A stretch of 27,420 bases of DNA from Planctomycetota bacterium. GTDB taxonomy: Bacteria; Planctomycetota; B15-G4. The stretch is from the NCBI GenBank assembly GCA_003644265.1, contig QNBX01000047.1, positions 1 through 27,420 of the forward strand. The letters are read 5' to 3'. The notes beneath the pieces are model-generated. The model saw only the letters and a list, made by a program, of their open reading frames with translations. It had not been told where the DNA came from and searched no databases. The translations under genes and the position numbers were made by a program. This document shows, in pieces, positions 1 through 12,765 of this stretch. How positions within the stretch are numbered: the stretch's first letter is position 1; every line of letters starts with the position of its first letter.

Positions 1-591
1 GACCCGCGCCTGCGCCTCGACACCACCCTGGCCCTGAGCTGGGACGCCATCCGCGTGGTGCTCGACGACGACGACGCGCCCCTGGTGCAGACGGCGATCG
101 AGGCCAGCGTCGCCGAGCTCGCGTTCCGCGGCTTCAGCGCGCGCATCCCCGACGACAGCGGCGAGCACGAGGAGCTGTTCGTCTGGGACTCGCTCGACGC
201 GCCCCGCTGGGATCAGCACCCCGGCCGCTACACGCGCTACGGCGACGTGTTGCCGCTGCTGGGCGCCATCGACGATCGCACCGTGATCTTCGGCGCGGGC
301 GATGCGATCAGCCTATCGTTCCCGGCCGACGGGCTGCCGTCCCTGCCCGAGGGCTGGAGTCGCGACTACCTGCTGTTCCTCGACGGCTGGGCCAAAGACC
401 GCGACCCCAACACGCTGGCCTGCCGCACGGTGGAGCCCCTGCCGTTCCACGCCATGGACGGCTACCCGCCCGGCGAGGGCCGCGCCTTCCCGGCCACGGA
501 CGACGAGCTGGCCTGGGACGCCGAGTGGAACACGCGCGAGGGCGCCGTGTTGGTGCAGCGCTTGGCGGCGGGGTGGCGCGCGGGGCGCTAG
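1..591 (+). CDS. C-terminal part of a secreted FG-GAP/ASPIC-UnbV (CRTAC1)-type protein (5' end outside window)
   Basis: The frame is open from base 1 with no convincing start, so this is the 3' end of a longer gene; 196 residues are visible before the TAG. The fragment reads RLDTTLALSWDAIRV, then FRGFSARI, then GRYTRYGDVLPLL, DDRTVIFGAGDAISLSF, LPEGWSRDYLLFLDGWAKD and TVEPLPFHAM. From memory, this series of blocks is the conserved C-terminal segment that follows the FG-GAP repeats and ASPIC/UnbV domain in many acidobacterial and planctomycete CRTAC1-like proteins. Those proteins are usually exported and of unknown substrate. The N-terminal signal peptide and propeller repeats would lie upstream of the window. 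A GTG at 55 opens a shorter reading but the homologous blocks begin before it, so it is not the start. The family call is by recognition only. Confidence 0.6.
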   Translation, partial: DPRLRLDTTLALSWDAIRVVLDDDDAPLVQTAIEASVAELAFRGFSARIPDDSGEHEELFVWDSLDAPRWDQHPGRYTRYGDVLPLLGAIDDRTVIFGAGDAISLSFPADGLPSLPEGWSRDYLLFLDGWAKDRDPNTLACRTVEPLPFHAMDGYPPGEGRAFPATDDELAWDAEWNTREGAVLVQRLAAGWRAGR

Positions 592-638
592 GCTGGCGCG
601 GCGTCGCGTTCACGGCGGGCTGCCGCGGAAGCGGCCGG

Positions 639-681
639 ATCGCACGCATGCCTCGAGCGGCCGACCGCGGGTGCGTGCGAT
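639..681. terminator. Stem-loop between convergent genes, likely bidirectional terminator
   Basis: A perfect 10-bp inverted repeat, ATCGCACGCA (639-648) and TGCGTGCGAT (672-681), encloses a second small hairpin GCGG-CCGA-CCGC (657-668). It lies in the 105-base gap between the end of the plus-strand gene and the end of the minus-strand amidohydrolase, where a shared terminator is expected. There is no T-run on either side, so it would be a GC-rich terminator without a classic U tail. Confidence 0.45.
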
Positions 682-696
682 CGATCCGCAGGGCGC

Positions 697-1890
697 TCAG
701 CCCTCCAGCGGCGGATACAGCGACGCGTCCAGCCCCGGCACCACGCGCAGCGCGTTGCCGTAGTACAGCTTCTTCAACACCACGTCCGGCAGGTCGAGGC
801 CGTACATCTGCCAGTGCGCGTGGCGCTTGCGGTAGTAGTCGAAGAACTCGTCCGCCGACTCGAGCACGCGGAAGTAGACCGGGAACTCGCTGGGCTCGTA
901 GAGGTCCTTGCCGAACAACACGCGGTCCTGATAACGCTCGAACCATGCGCGGGCGAAGCGCGGCTGGCGGCCCAGCTCGTACAGCACGGCGCCGATCTCG
1001 GTGACCACGTTGGGGTGGCTGTCGAGCAGGGCGCCCAGGCGCGCCAGGTCGTTGGCCATCCACGACATGTGCGCCGCGATGAAGGTCGTGCCCGGGTGCT
1101 TGGCGAACATGTGCCAAGTCTCGTCCATGACCTGATCCCAGCTGGGGTAGTCGGCCGGATCGCGGTAGCGCTGGGGCTTCTGCTTGAGCTCGAGCCAGCG
1201 CTCGTTGAAGCGGTCCTTGGGCGACCAGAAGGCGATCGGCTCGCCGGTGTGGATCAGCACGGGCACACCCAGCTCGCCACAGCGGGTCCAGACCGGGTCG
1301 AGGCGCACGTCGTCCACGGGGATGCGCGCGCCGCTGGCGTCCAGCGCGGTGAGGCCGAGGTTCTTGTAGATCTTGAGACCCACGGCGCCGAGCGCCACGT
1401 CGGCCGCCAGCTGGTCGGCCATGCGCTGCCCCCAGCCCGGCTCGTCGATGCCCTCGAACTCGATGTTGGTGAAGACCATGACGCGGCCGGGGGCGTTCTC
1501 GCGCGCGTTCTCGATGCAGCCGCGCAGGTGCTGCTCGCTGTCGCGCAGGCGCCCGGAGAGGTTGACCATGGCGCCCATGTTCATGGCGTCCATCTCGGCC
1601 AGCAGCGCGGGCAAATCCTGGGTCGGCATCTCCCACTGGTGGCTGTGCACGTCGATGAACGGGTAGCGCGCGCGCGTCACCGGGTGCTCGGGCACGACCA
1701 GCGTCGAGCGCGGCTCGTACTGCTCGATGGTCATCTGGGGTTCGGGTGTGTCGGCGTCGTCGTCGTCATCCGGCGCGGCGGCAGCGGGCGCGGACGCGGC
1801 GGCGCCGGACGCCCCGGTCTGAGCGCAGGCGGGCAACCAGGTGACGAGCAGCGCGAGCAACGCGCCGGATGCGAGGCGGGACGACAGCAT
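697..1890 (-). CDS. Amidohydrolase-2 family lipoprotein
   Basis: This 397-residue protein starts with a lipoprotein-type signal (hydrophobic LLALLVTW, then LPAC with Cys22), followed by an Ala/Asp-rich linker of about 35 residues. It is therefore probably anchored in the cell envelope. The rest is a TIM-barrel amidohydrolase of the Amidohydro_2 (PF04909) type. IDVHSH gives the paired metal ligands His82 and His84; LKIYKN lies at about 172-177; LIHTGEP carries His214, FIAAHMSW carries His274, and LFGKD carries Asp329. These are the expected metal and catalytic positions of a hydrolase or decarboxylase acting on a carboxylate or lactone; the substrate cannot be read from sequence. It lies 57 bases downstream of acs on the same strand and may be co-transcribed with it, although a possible -10 (1920-1927) lies in that gap. 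Confidence 0.85.
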   Translation of the reverse strand: MLSSRLASGALLALLVTWLPACAQTGASGAAASAPAAAAPDDDDDADTPEPQMTIEQYEPRSTLVVPEHPVTRARYPFIDVHSHQWEMPTQDLPALLAEMDAMNMGAMVNLSGRLRDSEQHLRGCIENARENAPGRVMVFTNIEFEGIDEPGWGQRMADQLAADVALGAVGLKIYKNLGLTALDASGARIPVDDVRLDPVWTRCGELGVPVLIHTGEPIAFWSPKDRFNERWLELKQKPQRYRDPADYPSWDQVMDETWHMFAKHPGTTFIAAHMSWMANDLARLGALLDSHPNVVTEIGAVLYELGRQPRFARAWFERYQDRVLFGKDLYEPSEFPVYFRVLESADEFFDYYRKRHAHWQMYGLDLPDVVLKKLYYGNALRVVPGLDASLYPPLEG

Positions 1891-1919
1891 GGGCGGACCC
1901 CTGAGGCAGGCGGGGTCAC

Positions 1920-1927
1920 ACCCTAGC
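1920..1927 (-). promoter_or_regulatory. Possible -10 element for the amidohydrolase gene
   Basis: On the minus strand the gap between acs and the amidohydrolase contains GCTAGGGT, ending 29 bases before the ATG at 1890. It resembles the TAGNNT -10 hexamers of high-GC bacteria and similar GCTANNNT strings before ppk, the MBL gene and the protease gene. I see no convincing -35 partner. Confidence 0.25.
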
Positions 1928-1947
1928 AGGCCGCTCTGCCCGCCCGC

Positions 1948-3894
<1,947 letters not shown>

Positions 3895-4051
3895 GGTTGC
3901 TTCCCGGTGCGGATCTGGAGATCGGGGCGAAGCCGCCCGATCCGGCGCCGAATCTACCATTGCGCCGGGCCCGGGCCGGCGCCATCGACGCCTGCCCATG
4001 AGTTTTCCTCAGCCTCGGATGAGGCCGCCTCGCTGCAATCTCACGAAACTC

Positions 4052-4080
4052 TTCGAATCCTCACACACGAGCACTACGTT
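4052..4080 (+). promoter_or_regulatory. Weak candidate promoter for nptA-phoU
   Basis: The 260-base gap between divergent acs and the phosphate transporter holds TTCGAA (4052-4057), a 17-base spacer and TACGTT (4075-4080). Each hexamer matches the sigma-70 consensus at only three positions. I saw no convincing tandem PhoB box (two CTGTCAT-like repeats 11 bases apart). Confidence 0.22.
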
Positions 4081-4154
4081 CGCTGCCAACGCGTCGCCGT
4101 GAGGGACGCGGAGCGCCTGGCACACGGCCGGGTGGCCCGAAGCGAGAGACCAAC

Positions 4155-5327
4155 GTGTCGCAAAAAGAACCTCCCCCGGGACCTCCGGGGCTCCCCACCC
4201 AGCCCACGGCCAGCGGCGCCGGCCTGGCGCTGCGGATGCTGGCGGTCGGCATCGCTCTCTACGCCTTCCTGGTGGGCATCGGTGCCATGGGCACCGGGTT
4301 CAAGTGGATGGGCAAGGAGTTCACCACCGAGTTGCTGGGCGGACAGCACGGACCGCTGGTGTCGCTGTTCATCGGCATCCTGGCCACCACGCTGGTGCAG
4401 AGCAGCTCCACCACCACGTCGCTGGTGGTCGGCATGGTGGCCGCCGGCGCCATCGAGTTGCACTCGGCCATCTACATGGTCATGGGCGCCAACCTGGGCA
4501 CGACCGTCACCAACACGATCGTCTCGCTGGGCCACATCGCGCAGTCGTCGGAGTACCGACGCGCCTTCGCGGCGGCCACCGTGCACGACTTCTTCAACCT
4601 GATCGTGCTCGCGGTCCTGTTCCCGCTCGAGGTCTACACCGGCTTCCTCGACAAGATCGCCGGCGTCATGACCCGCAGCTTCTCCGACATGGGCGGCATG
4701 GTGCTGGCCAACCCGGTCAAGGCGGCCACCAAGCCCGCCATCAACCTGCTCAAGAGCGGCGTGGAGGCCATCGGGCAGGAAGGCCCGGTGCTGGTGGTGC
4801 TGGCCATCCTGATCACCTTCGGCGGCCTGATCGTGCTGGTGAAGCTGCTCAAGTCGATCATGGTCTCCAAGCTCGAGAACCTGTTTGACCGCGTCATCTT
4901 CAAGAGCCCCTACCGCGGGCTCGTGTTCGGGTTGTTCCTGACGATCCTGGTGCAGAGCAGCTCGATCACGACCTCCGTGGCGGTGCCGCTGGTGGGCGCG
5001 GGCGTGCTGACCATCCAGCAGGTCTTCCCCTACACCATGGGCGCCAACATCGGCACCACGGTCACGGCCCTCATGGCGGCCCTGGCGGCCTACGCAGGCG
5101 CCGCCCAGGGCGACCAGGCCACCGCCATCCTGGGGCTCTCGCTGGCCTTCCACCACGTGATGTTCAACGTGATCGGCGTGGCCCTGGTGTGGCCCTTCCG
5201 GCGCATCCCCATCGCCATCGCCGAGAACTTTGCGCGGCTGGCACAATGGAACAAGGCCGTCCCGCTTGTTTACATCGTTCTCACCTTCTACCTGCTGCCG
5301 GCCGCCGTCGTGTGGCTCGGAGACTGA
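4155..5327 (+). CDS. Na+/phosphate cotransporter of the PNaS (NptA/type II Na-Pi) family
   Basis: This 390-residue inner-membrane protein has two related halves. Each carries the QSSS signature of Na+/Pi cotransporters: LVQSSSTTTSLVVGMV around Gln82 and LVQSSSITTSVAVPLV around Gln267. Each is followed by a GANLGTT/GANIGTT motif (111-117 and 297-303). At least eight hydrophobic segments are apparent. Known members couple Na+ to phosphate uptake or exchange; bacterial ones are often next to, or fused with, PhoU domains. Here a PhoU-like gene begins three bases after the stop, so the two genes replicate as a pair the NptA-PhoU fusion seen in other bacteria. The start is GTG at 4155, preceded by GAGAGACC. 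The N-terminal 20 residues are Pro/Gln-rich and cytoplasmic. Direction of transport is not deducible. Confidence 0.93.
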   Translation: MSQKEPPPGPPGLPTQPTASGAGLALRMLAVGIALYAFLVGIGAMGTGFKWMGKEFTTELLGGQHGPLVSLFIGILATTLVQSSSTTTSLVVGMVAAGAIELHSAIYMVMGANLGTTVTNTIVSLGHIAQSSEYRRAFAAATVHDFFNLIVLAVLFPLEVYTGFLDKIAGVMTRSFSDMGGMVLANPVKAATKPAINLLKSGVEAIGQEGPVLVVLAILITFGGLIVLVKLLKSIMVSKLENLFDRVIFKSPYRGLVFGLFLTILVQSSSITTSVAVPLVGAGVLTIQQVFPYTMGANIGTTVTALMAALAAYAGAAQGDQATAILGLSLAFHHVMFNVIGVALVWPFRRIPIAIAENFARLAQWNKAVPLVYIVLTFYLLPAAVVWLGD

Positions 5328-5330
5328 CCC

Positions 5331-6005
5331 ATGCTGAACGAGTTCATCCAGCTGCTCAAGCGCGACAACCTGATGGTCCAGGCTCTCAACGAGTGCTACG
5401 AGATGGCCGATCTGTGCAAGGCCATGCTCTCGGCTTCGGTGCCCTCGCTGCGCCAGCACGACGACGCCGATGTCGACCTGGACATCGACGCCACCGACAA
5501 GAAGCTCAACGCCTTCGAGCGTGACGTGCGCCGCAAGGTCATGACGCACCTGAGCCTGGTCCAGGGTGGCGACCTCTCGTCCGGGCTCATGCTGGTCTCG
5601 ATCGTGATCGACCTCGAGCGCATCGGCGACTACTGCAAGAACATCCACAAGCTGGCGCTGGAGCACCCGACGCGGCTCAAGGGCGGTCCCGTCGAGGAGG
5701 AACTCGCCCGCATCGAGGCGGTGGCCGAGGACCACTTCATACGCTCCATGGAGGCCTTCAAGTCCGGCGACGCCGTCGCCGCCCGGGACCTGATGGCGTC
5801 ATACAAGAGCGACATCTCCGGCGCCTGCGCCGACGTCGAGAACCGCCTGGTGCGCGGCGAGATCGACCTGCCCGCCAGCGAGGCCGTGACCGTGGCCCTC
5901 TACCTGCGCTTCCTCAAGCGCATCAGCTCGCACTCGCGCAACCTGGTGTCGTCGCTGGTGAACCCCTTCCCGCGCATCGGCTACAAGGCCAAGAAGCAGG
6001 ACTGA
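5331..6005 (+). CDS. PhoU-like phosphate regulator
   Basis: This 224-residue all-helical protein is of typical PhoU size. Two three-helix repeats are visible. The first has the metal-binding signature DLERIGDYCKNI (Asp94 to Ile105). The equivalent of the second repeat reads RFLKRISSHSRNLVSSL (193-209), where the usual E-R-x-x-D-H is K-R-I-S-S-H, so the second metal site lacks its acidic ligands. PhoU proteins sense or relay phosphate status and restrain phosphate uptake. This one lies three bases after the Na+/Pi cotransporter and is almost certainly translationally coupled to it, so it more likely controls that transporter than a PstSCAB/PhoR system. None of those genes is in the window. Confidence 0.9.
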   Translation: MLNEFIQLLKRDNLMVQALNECYEMADLCKAMLSASVPSLRQHDDADVDLDIDATDKKLNAFERDVRRKVMTHLSLVQGGDLSSGLMLVSIVIDLERIGDYCKNIHKLALEHPTRLKGGPVEEELARIEAVAEDHFIRSMEAFKSGDAVAARDLMASYKSDISGACADVENRLVRGEIDLPASEAVTVALYLRFLKRISSHSRNLVSSLVNPFPRIGYKAKKQD

Positions 6006-6115
6006 GCCGGGCCGGCGCGGCCTGCCGGGAGACACACGGGCGTCGCCGTTTCCGCCGAGAAGACCCTCAGCACGCGGGCTCGGCGCTGCCGATGAGAGCC
6101 ATGATGGCCGTCCGG

Positions 6116-6123
6116 GCTATGAT
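6116..6123 (+). promoter_or_regulatory. Possible -10 element for ppk
   Basis: GCTATGAT, containing the good -10 hexamer TATGAT (6118-6123; TATAAT consensus, 5 of 6), lies 32 bases before the ppk ATG in the 150-base gap after phoU. No clear -35 is seen 16-18 bases upstream, so ppk may be transcribed both from here and by read-through from phoU. Confidence 0.35.
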
Positions 6124-6155
6124 CACGCCCAGCGCTGCGCCCACCGGACTCCTTC

Positions 6156-8528
<2,373 letters not shown>

Positions 8529-8595
8529 GGCGGCCTCACCCTTCGGTGCCGACCCATCACCCGGTCCGTCGGTCACCCCGGCCTCGGGCGGCTGC

Positions 8596-8823
8596 TCATC
8601 CGGGCCCTCCGGCGCCCCTGTCTGTTCCGGTCTCTGCACGCGCTCCTGTACCGAGGCGGGGGTCCCGCTCGAAGTTGAGCTCGACGAGCTGGTGCCCGCC
8701 GCGATCGGCGAGGTCCCGGGCCAGCCAGGTCTTGCCGACCAGGCGCGCACCACGCAGCACGAGCGGCTTTCGATCCTGCTGGCCGAGCCAGGCGAGAAGC
8801 CCCCTGGTGAGGATGCGTTCCAT
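8596..8823 (-). pseudogene. Truncated AAA ATPase (DUF4143-type) remnant
   Basis: From ATG 8823 the minus strand encodes MERILTRGLLAWLGQQ, then KPLVLRGARLVGKTWLARDLA and HQLVELNFERDP. This is the standard N-terminus of the AAA_14/DUF4143 ATPases, with a complete Walker A motif (GARLVGKT). After about 55 residues (near 8659) the similarity stops and Gly/Arg-rich sequence leads to a stop at 8596; full-length members are about 380-450 residues and none of the remaining ATPase or DUF4143 domain is found nearby. The 447-base interval 8529-8975 between ppk and the MBL gene holds only this remnant and its upstream palindromes. It is best read as a decayed gene whose 3' part was deleted. A functional short peptide is less likely. 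Confidence 0.7.
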
Positions 8824-8840
8824 GGAGCAGGCATACGTGT

Positions 8841-8883
8841 CAACGCGTTGTTTGCGATGGCGAATCTATATATCAACGCGTTG
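8841..8883. repeat. Pair of identical perfect palindromes upstream of the ATPase remnant
   Basis: The perfect 10-bp palindrome CAACGCGTTG occurs at 8841-8850 and again at 8874-8883, 33 bases apart centre to centre, each preceded by T. Between them is an AT-rich stretch (CTATATAT, 8866-8873) that stands out in this GC-rich DNA. Also between them is an imperfect inverted repeat, TTTGC-GATG-GCGAA. The pair lies 17-60 bases upstream of the remnant's ATG, which fits an operator flanking a promoter. No protein binding it can be named. Confidence 0.5.
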
Positions 8884-8943
8884 AATCGGCTCGGCCGGAG
8901 GAAGCCGCAGCGATGGGCGCACTCCGCCTCCCGTCCCCTGCTC

Positions 8944-8951
8944 GCTAGCAT
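8944..8951 (+). promoter_or_regulatory. Possible -10 element for the MBL-fold gene
   Basis: GCTAGCAT lies 24 bases upstream of the ATG at 8976. It matches the TAGNNT form of high-GC -10 hexamers and the GCTANNNT strings upstream of other genes here. No -35 is evident. Confidence 0.28.
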
Positions 8952-8975
8952 GGTGCCCCCTCCCCGGAGCCTCCC

Positions 8976-9884
8976 ATGCCACGCCTGACCCTCGCCGCAC
9001 CCTGCCTGCTGGCCGTCGCCGCCGCAGCCCTCCCGCTCAACAGCGCCTCGGCCCAGGACACCGGCGTCGAGATCGTGGTCACCCCGCTCAACCCAGGCGT
9101 GGCCATGGTGGTGGGCCGGGGCGGCAACATCGGGCTGGTGCATGGCGACGGCGAGGCGCTGCTGATCGACGATCAGTTCGCGCCGCTGACCGAATCGATC
9201 CTGGCGGCGGTGGCTGAGCACACCGAGGCGCCGCTGCGCTGGGTGCTCAACACCCACTGGCACGGCGACCACACCGGGGGCAACGCCAACCTGAGCCGGG
9301 CGGGCGCTTTGATCGTGGCCCACGAGAACGTGCGCGCGCGCATGGCCACCGACCAGCACATGCAGGCCTTTGACCGCGACGTGCCCGCGGCCCCCGCCGA
9401 GGCCCTGCCGGTGATCACTCACAAGCACGGCGCCACGCTGTACGTGGCCGGCACGCGCCTCGACCTGGTGCACGTGCCCGCGGCCCACACGGACGGCGAC
9501 TCGCTGGTGCACATGCCCGACGTGGACGTGCTGCACACCGGCGACACCTTCTTCAACGGCATGTACCCGTTCATCGACCTGGGCAGCGGCGGCGGCATCG
9601 AGGGCCTGCTGGCGGCGGCCGACGTCTCCCTGAGCCTGTGCGGGCCGGACACCGCCATCATCCCCGGCCACGGCCCCCTGGCCGGCCGCGCCGAGCTGGC
9701 TGCCTACCGCGACATGCTCGCCGGCGTGCTCGCGGCCGTGCGCGCCCTGATGGCCGAGGGGCACGACCTCGACGCCATCGTGGCGGCCGCCCCCAGCGCG
9801 CCTTGGGACGACGCCTGGGGTGGGGGTTTCATCGCTCCCGACGCCTTCGCGACCACCGTGGCCACGTCGCTGGGCGCAGACTGA
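8976..9884 (+). CDS. Exported metallo-beta-lactamase-fold hydrolase
   Basis: This 302-residue protein has a Sec-type signal peptide (LTLAAPCLLAVAAAALPL, cleavage likely after ASA at 26) and is therefore probably periplasmic. The metal-binding set of the MBL superfamily is complete: THWHGDH (His94, His96, Asp98, His99), AAHTDGD (His171), HTGDTFF (Asp190) and IPGHGP (His232). This predicts a dinuclear Zn hydrolase. The sequence style (NTHWHGDHTGGN, then IVAHENVRARM, then the TGDTFFNG block) is that of the SoxH/QuiP-like or general periplasmic MBL hydrolases rather than a true antibiotic-hydrolysing lactamase, but the substrate is unknown. The start has GGAG at 8966-8969. The gene is monocistronic, convergent with glgC. 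Confidence 0.9.
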   Translation: MPRLTLAAPCLLAVAAAALPLNSASAQDTGVEIVVTPLNPGVAMVVGRGGNIGLVHGDGEALLIDDQFAPLTESILAAVAEHTEAPLRWVLNTHWHGDHTGGNANLSRAGALIVAHENVRARMATDQHMQAFDRDVPAAPAEALPVITHKHGATLYVAGTRLDLVHVPAAHTDGDSLVHMPDVDVLHTGDTFFNGMYPFIDLGSGGGIEGLLAAADVSLSLCGPDTAIIPGHGPLAGRAELAAYRDMLAGVLAAVRALMAEGHDLDAIVAAAPSAPWDDAWGGGFIAPDAFATTVATSLGAD

Positions 9885-9891
9885 GCGCGAC

Positions 9892-9930
9892 GCCCGGGGC
9901 GGCTGATCGCGCGCGGCGCCCAGGCCGGGC
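9892..9930. terminator. GC-rich hairpin between convergent MBL gene and glgC
   Basis: GCCCGG (9892-9897) and CCGGGC (9925-9930) can pair, with additional GGCG/CGCC pairing inside. It begins just after the MBL stop, in the gap facing the 3' end of glgC. There is no U-run and the GC content makes chance pairing easy. Confidence 0.25.
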
Positions 9931-9995
9931 CAGGCATTGCTGCAGATGCCCGCCAGCTGCGGCCGCGGCCAGCCCACGTCCGCGCTGAGCGCGCC

Positions 9996-11278
<1,283 letters not shown>

Positions 11279-11279
<1 letters not shown>

Positions 11280-12322
11280 TATGGTGTCCAGTCCGCCACG
11301 AACACGTTCAGGTCGCCCGCCTTGCCGGGCTCGCGACCGCTGGTGAACACGATCTGCTCGCCGTCCCAGCTGAACATGGGGAACGACTCGAAGGCGTTGT
11401 CCGTGTAGGTGATGCGCTCGGGCTCGCCGCCCTCCACCGGCATCATCCACAGATCGAAGCCGAAGCCGCTGGCGCTGCCCAGGCTGCTGGCAAACACGAT
11501 GTGGCTGTCGTCCGGCGTGAAGAAGGGCGCAAAGTTGGCCCCGCCGTTGTCGGTCAGCTGACGCCGGTTGGCGCCGTCGGCGTCGGCGATGAACAGCTCC
11601 ATCTTGCGCGGCTTGACCAGGCCCTCGGCCAGCAGCGCGCGGTACTGCTCGCGCTCCTCCTCGCTGTCGAAGCGCGTGGCGCGCCACACGATCTGAGCGC
11701 CGTCGTTGCTGAAGAAGGCGCCGCCGTCGTAGCCCAGGCTGTCGGTCACCTGGCGCAGGTCGCTGCCGTCCTGCGCCATGGTCCACAGCTCGAGGTCGCC
11801 GCTGCGGGTGCTGGTGAAGACGATGCGGCCCTGGCGCGAGACCGTGGCCTCGGCGTCGTAGCCCGGCATGGAGGTGAGGTTGCGCAGGTCGCCGCCGTCC
11901 GGATCCGCGCTGAAGATGTCATAGCTGGCGTAGATGGCCCAGGCGTAGCCCTGGCTCTTGTCCGCCTTGGGCGGGCACTCGGGCCCGGCCTCGTGGGTGG
12001 ACGCGAACAGCAGGCGCTCGTCCCCCGGCAGCCAGAAGCCGCAGGTGGTGCGGCCGTCGCGGGTGATCTGGCGCTCGTCGCCGCTGGCCAGGTCGAGCAC
12101 GAACATCTGGTCGCACTCGATCTCGGGCTTGGCCGTGCGCTGCAGGATCAGCTGGCGGTCGTCGTACGACCAGTAGGCCTCGGCGTTGGTGCCGCCGTCC
12201 GTGAGCCGACGCATGTTGGAGAGGTGGCCCCGCTCGGCGGGCAGGGTGTAGTCCCGCGGCGGCGGTCCCGAGCTGGCGCAACCCAGCGAGAGCGCCAGCA
12301 GCGCGATCGAGAGGCACTTCAT
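11279..12322 (-). CDS. PD40/TolB-like beta-propeller lipoprotein
   Basis: This 347-residue protein has a short lipoprotein-type signal ([13 protein letters not shown], Cys15; the -3 residue is Ser, so the lipobox is imperfect). It contains at least four WD40-like PD40 repeats of the TolB C-terminal type: [18 protein letters not shown], then [21 protein letters not shown], then [14 protein letters not shown], then [13 protein letters not shown]. Such propellers are periplasmic protein- or glycan-binding modules; there is no enzymatic domain. The gene overlaps the ferredoxin gene by four bases (ATGA) and glgC by one base, so three functionally unlike genes share one tight operon. Partner and ligand are unknown. 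It is not TolB itself: the TolB N-terminal domain and tol neighbours are absent. Confidence 0.82.
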
Positions 12323-12702
12323 GCGGGCTGGCTCCAGCTGCGCACCGGGCGGCCGGCGTAGTGGCCGTGGCGCTTCCAGGACTCGCGCCGGTCGGGGTCG
12401 GTGACCACCGTCATGTCGCCCTGGACCGTGACGCAGCAGGACAGGCGCAGCCGCTGCCTGAGCCCCTCGGACTGACGCTTGAGGTAGGCGGCCTCGCGCT
12501 TCTCAGGGCTGCTGGCGGCACCCTCATCGGCCTGTTCGAGCTCGACCGCGCAGGTGCCGCAGAGCCCCTTGCCGCGGCAGCTCAGCAGGCCACCCAGGGC
12601 GGGATAGGGGTCGATGTCGTAGTCCACGCACAGCTGGCGCAGATTGGCGCCCTCGGGGACGTGGACAGTGACGTTTTCCTTGCGGAAGTGGACGCGTGGC
12701 AT
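12319..12702 (-). CDS. 2Fe-2S ferredoxin (adrenodoxin-like Cys spacing)
   Basis: From ATG 12702 the product is 127 residues. The cluster ligands are Cys42, Cys48 and Cys51 (SCRGKGLCGTC, C-x5-C-x2-C) and Cys89 (LRLSCCV); the C-x5-C-x2-C spacing is of the adrenodoxin/vertebrate-type class rather than the plant C-x4-C-x2-C class. It begins MPRVHFRKENVTVHVPEGANL, a typical beta-grasp strand pair, and has a Trp/Arg-containing tail (about 103-127). The open frame runs back to 12765, but the extra 21 residues overlap the promoter candidate and are not ferredoxin-like. It would carry electrons between a reductase and an oxidoreductase, neither of which is present. First gene of a ferredoxin-PD40-glgC unit. 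Confidence 0.9.
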   Translation of the reverse strand: MPRVHFRKENVTVHVPEGANLRQLCVDYDIDPYPALGGLLSCRGKGLCGTCAVELEQADEGAASSPEKREAAYLKRQSEGLRQRLRLSCCVTVQGDMTVVTDPDRRESWKRHGHYAGRPVRSWSQPA

Positions 12703-12735
12703 CGCGGCTCGCCAGGTGGGGACAAAGGGCGACTC

Positions 12736-12765
12736 ACCGTATCGCCGGGCCGCAGCGGCGGTCAA
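12736..12765 (-). promoter_or_regulatory. Candidate sigma-70-like promoter for the ferredoxin-PD40-glgC operon
   Basis: On the minus strand, TTGACC (12765-12760; 5 of 6 to the -35 consensus) is followed by an 18-base spacer and TACGGT (12741-12736; TANNNT). The -10 ends 33 bases before the ferredoxin ATG. The -35 hexamer includes the TGA stop (12764-12762) of the upstream giant gene, so the promoter is embedded in that gene's end. Confidence 0.45.

Noticed and set aside
3895..3999. N-terminal extension of acetyl-CoA synthetase by 35 residues.
   Set aside because: Extra residues are Arg/Pro-rich and unlike the family; the ATG at 3894 has GGGAAG upstream and gives the family length.
3895..4154. 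PhoB box upstream of the phosphate transporter.
   Set aside because: Only repeated CTCAC strings 20 bases apart are present; they do not match the CTGTCAT-N4 tandem pattern.
4074..5735. Long minus-strand open frame (553 codons) opposite nptA-phoU; similar long frames lie opposite acs, ppk and other genes.
   Set aside because: The translations are His/Asp/Gln/Arg-rich antisense products typical of high-GC genes, and the plus-strand proteins have clear family motifs.
8976..9884. Antibiotic-resistance beta-lactamase.
   Set aside because: The MBL motif set is shared by many hydrolases; nothing in the sequence points to a true B1/B2/B3 enzyme, and there is no resistance context.
12703..12765. 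Longer ferredoxin start at 12765.
   Set aside because: The extra 21 residues do not resemble a ferredoxin N-terminus and overlap a good promoter candidate and the end of the upstream gene.
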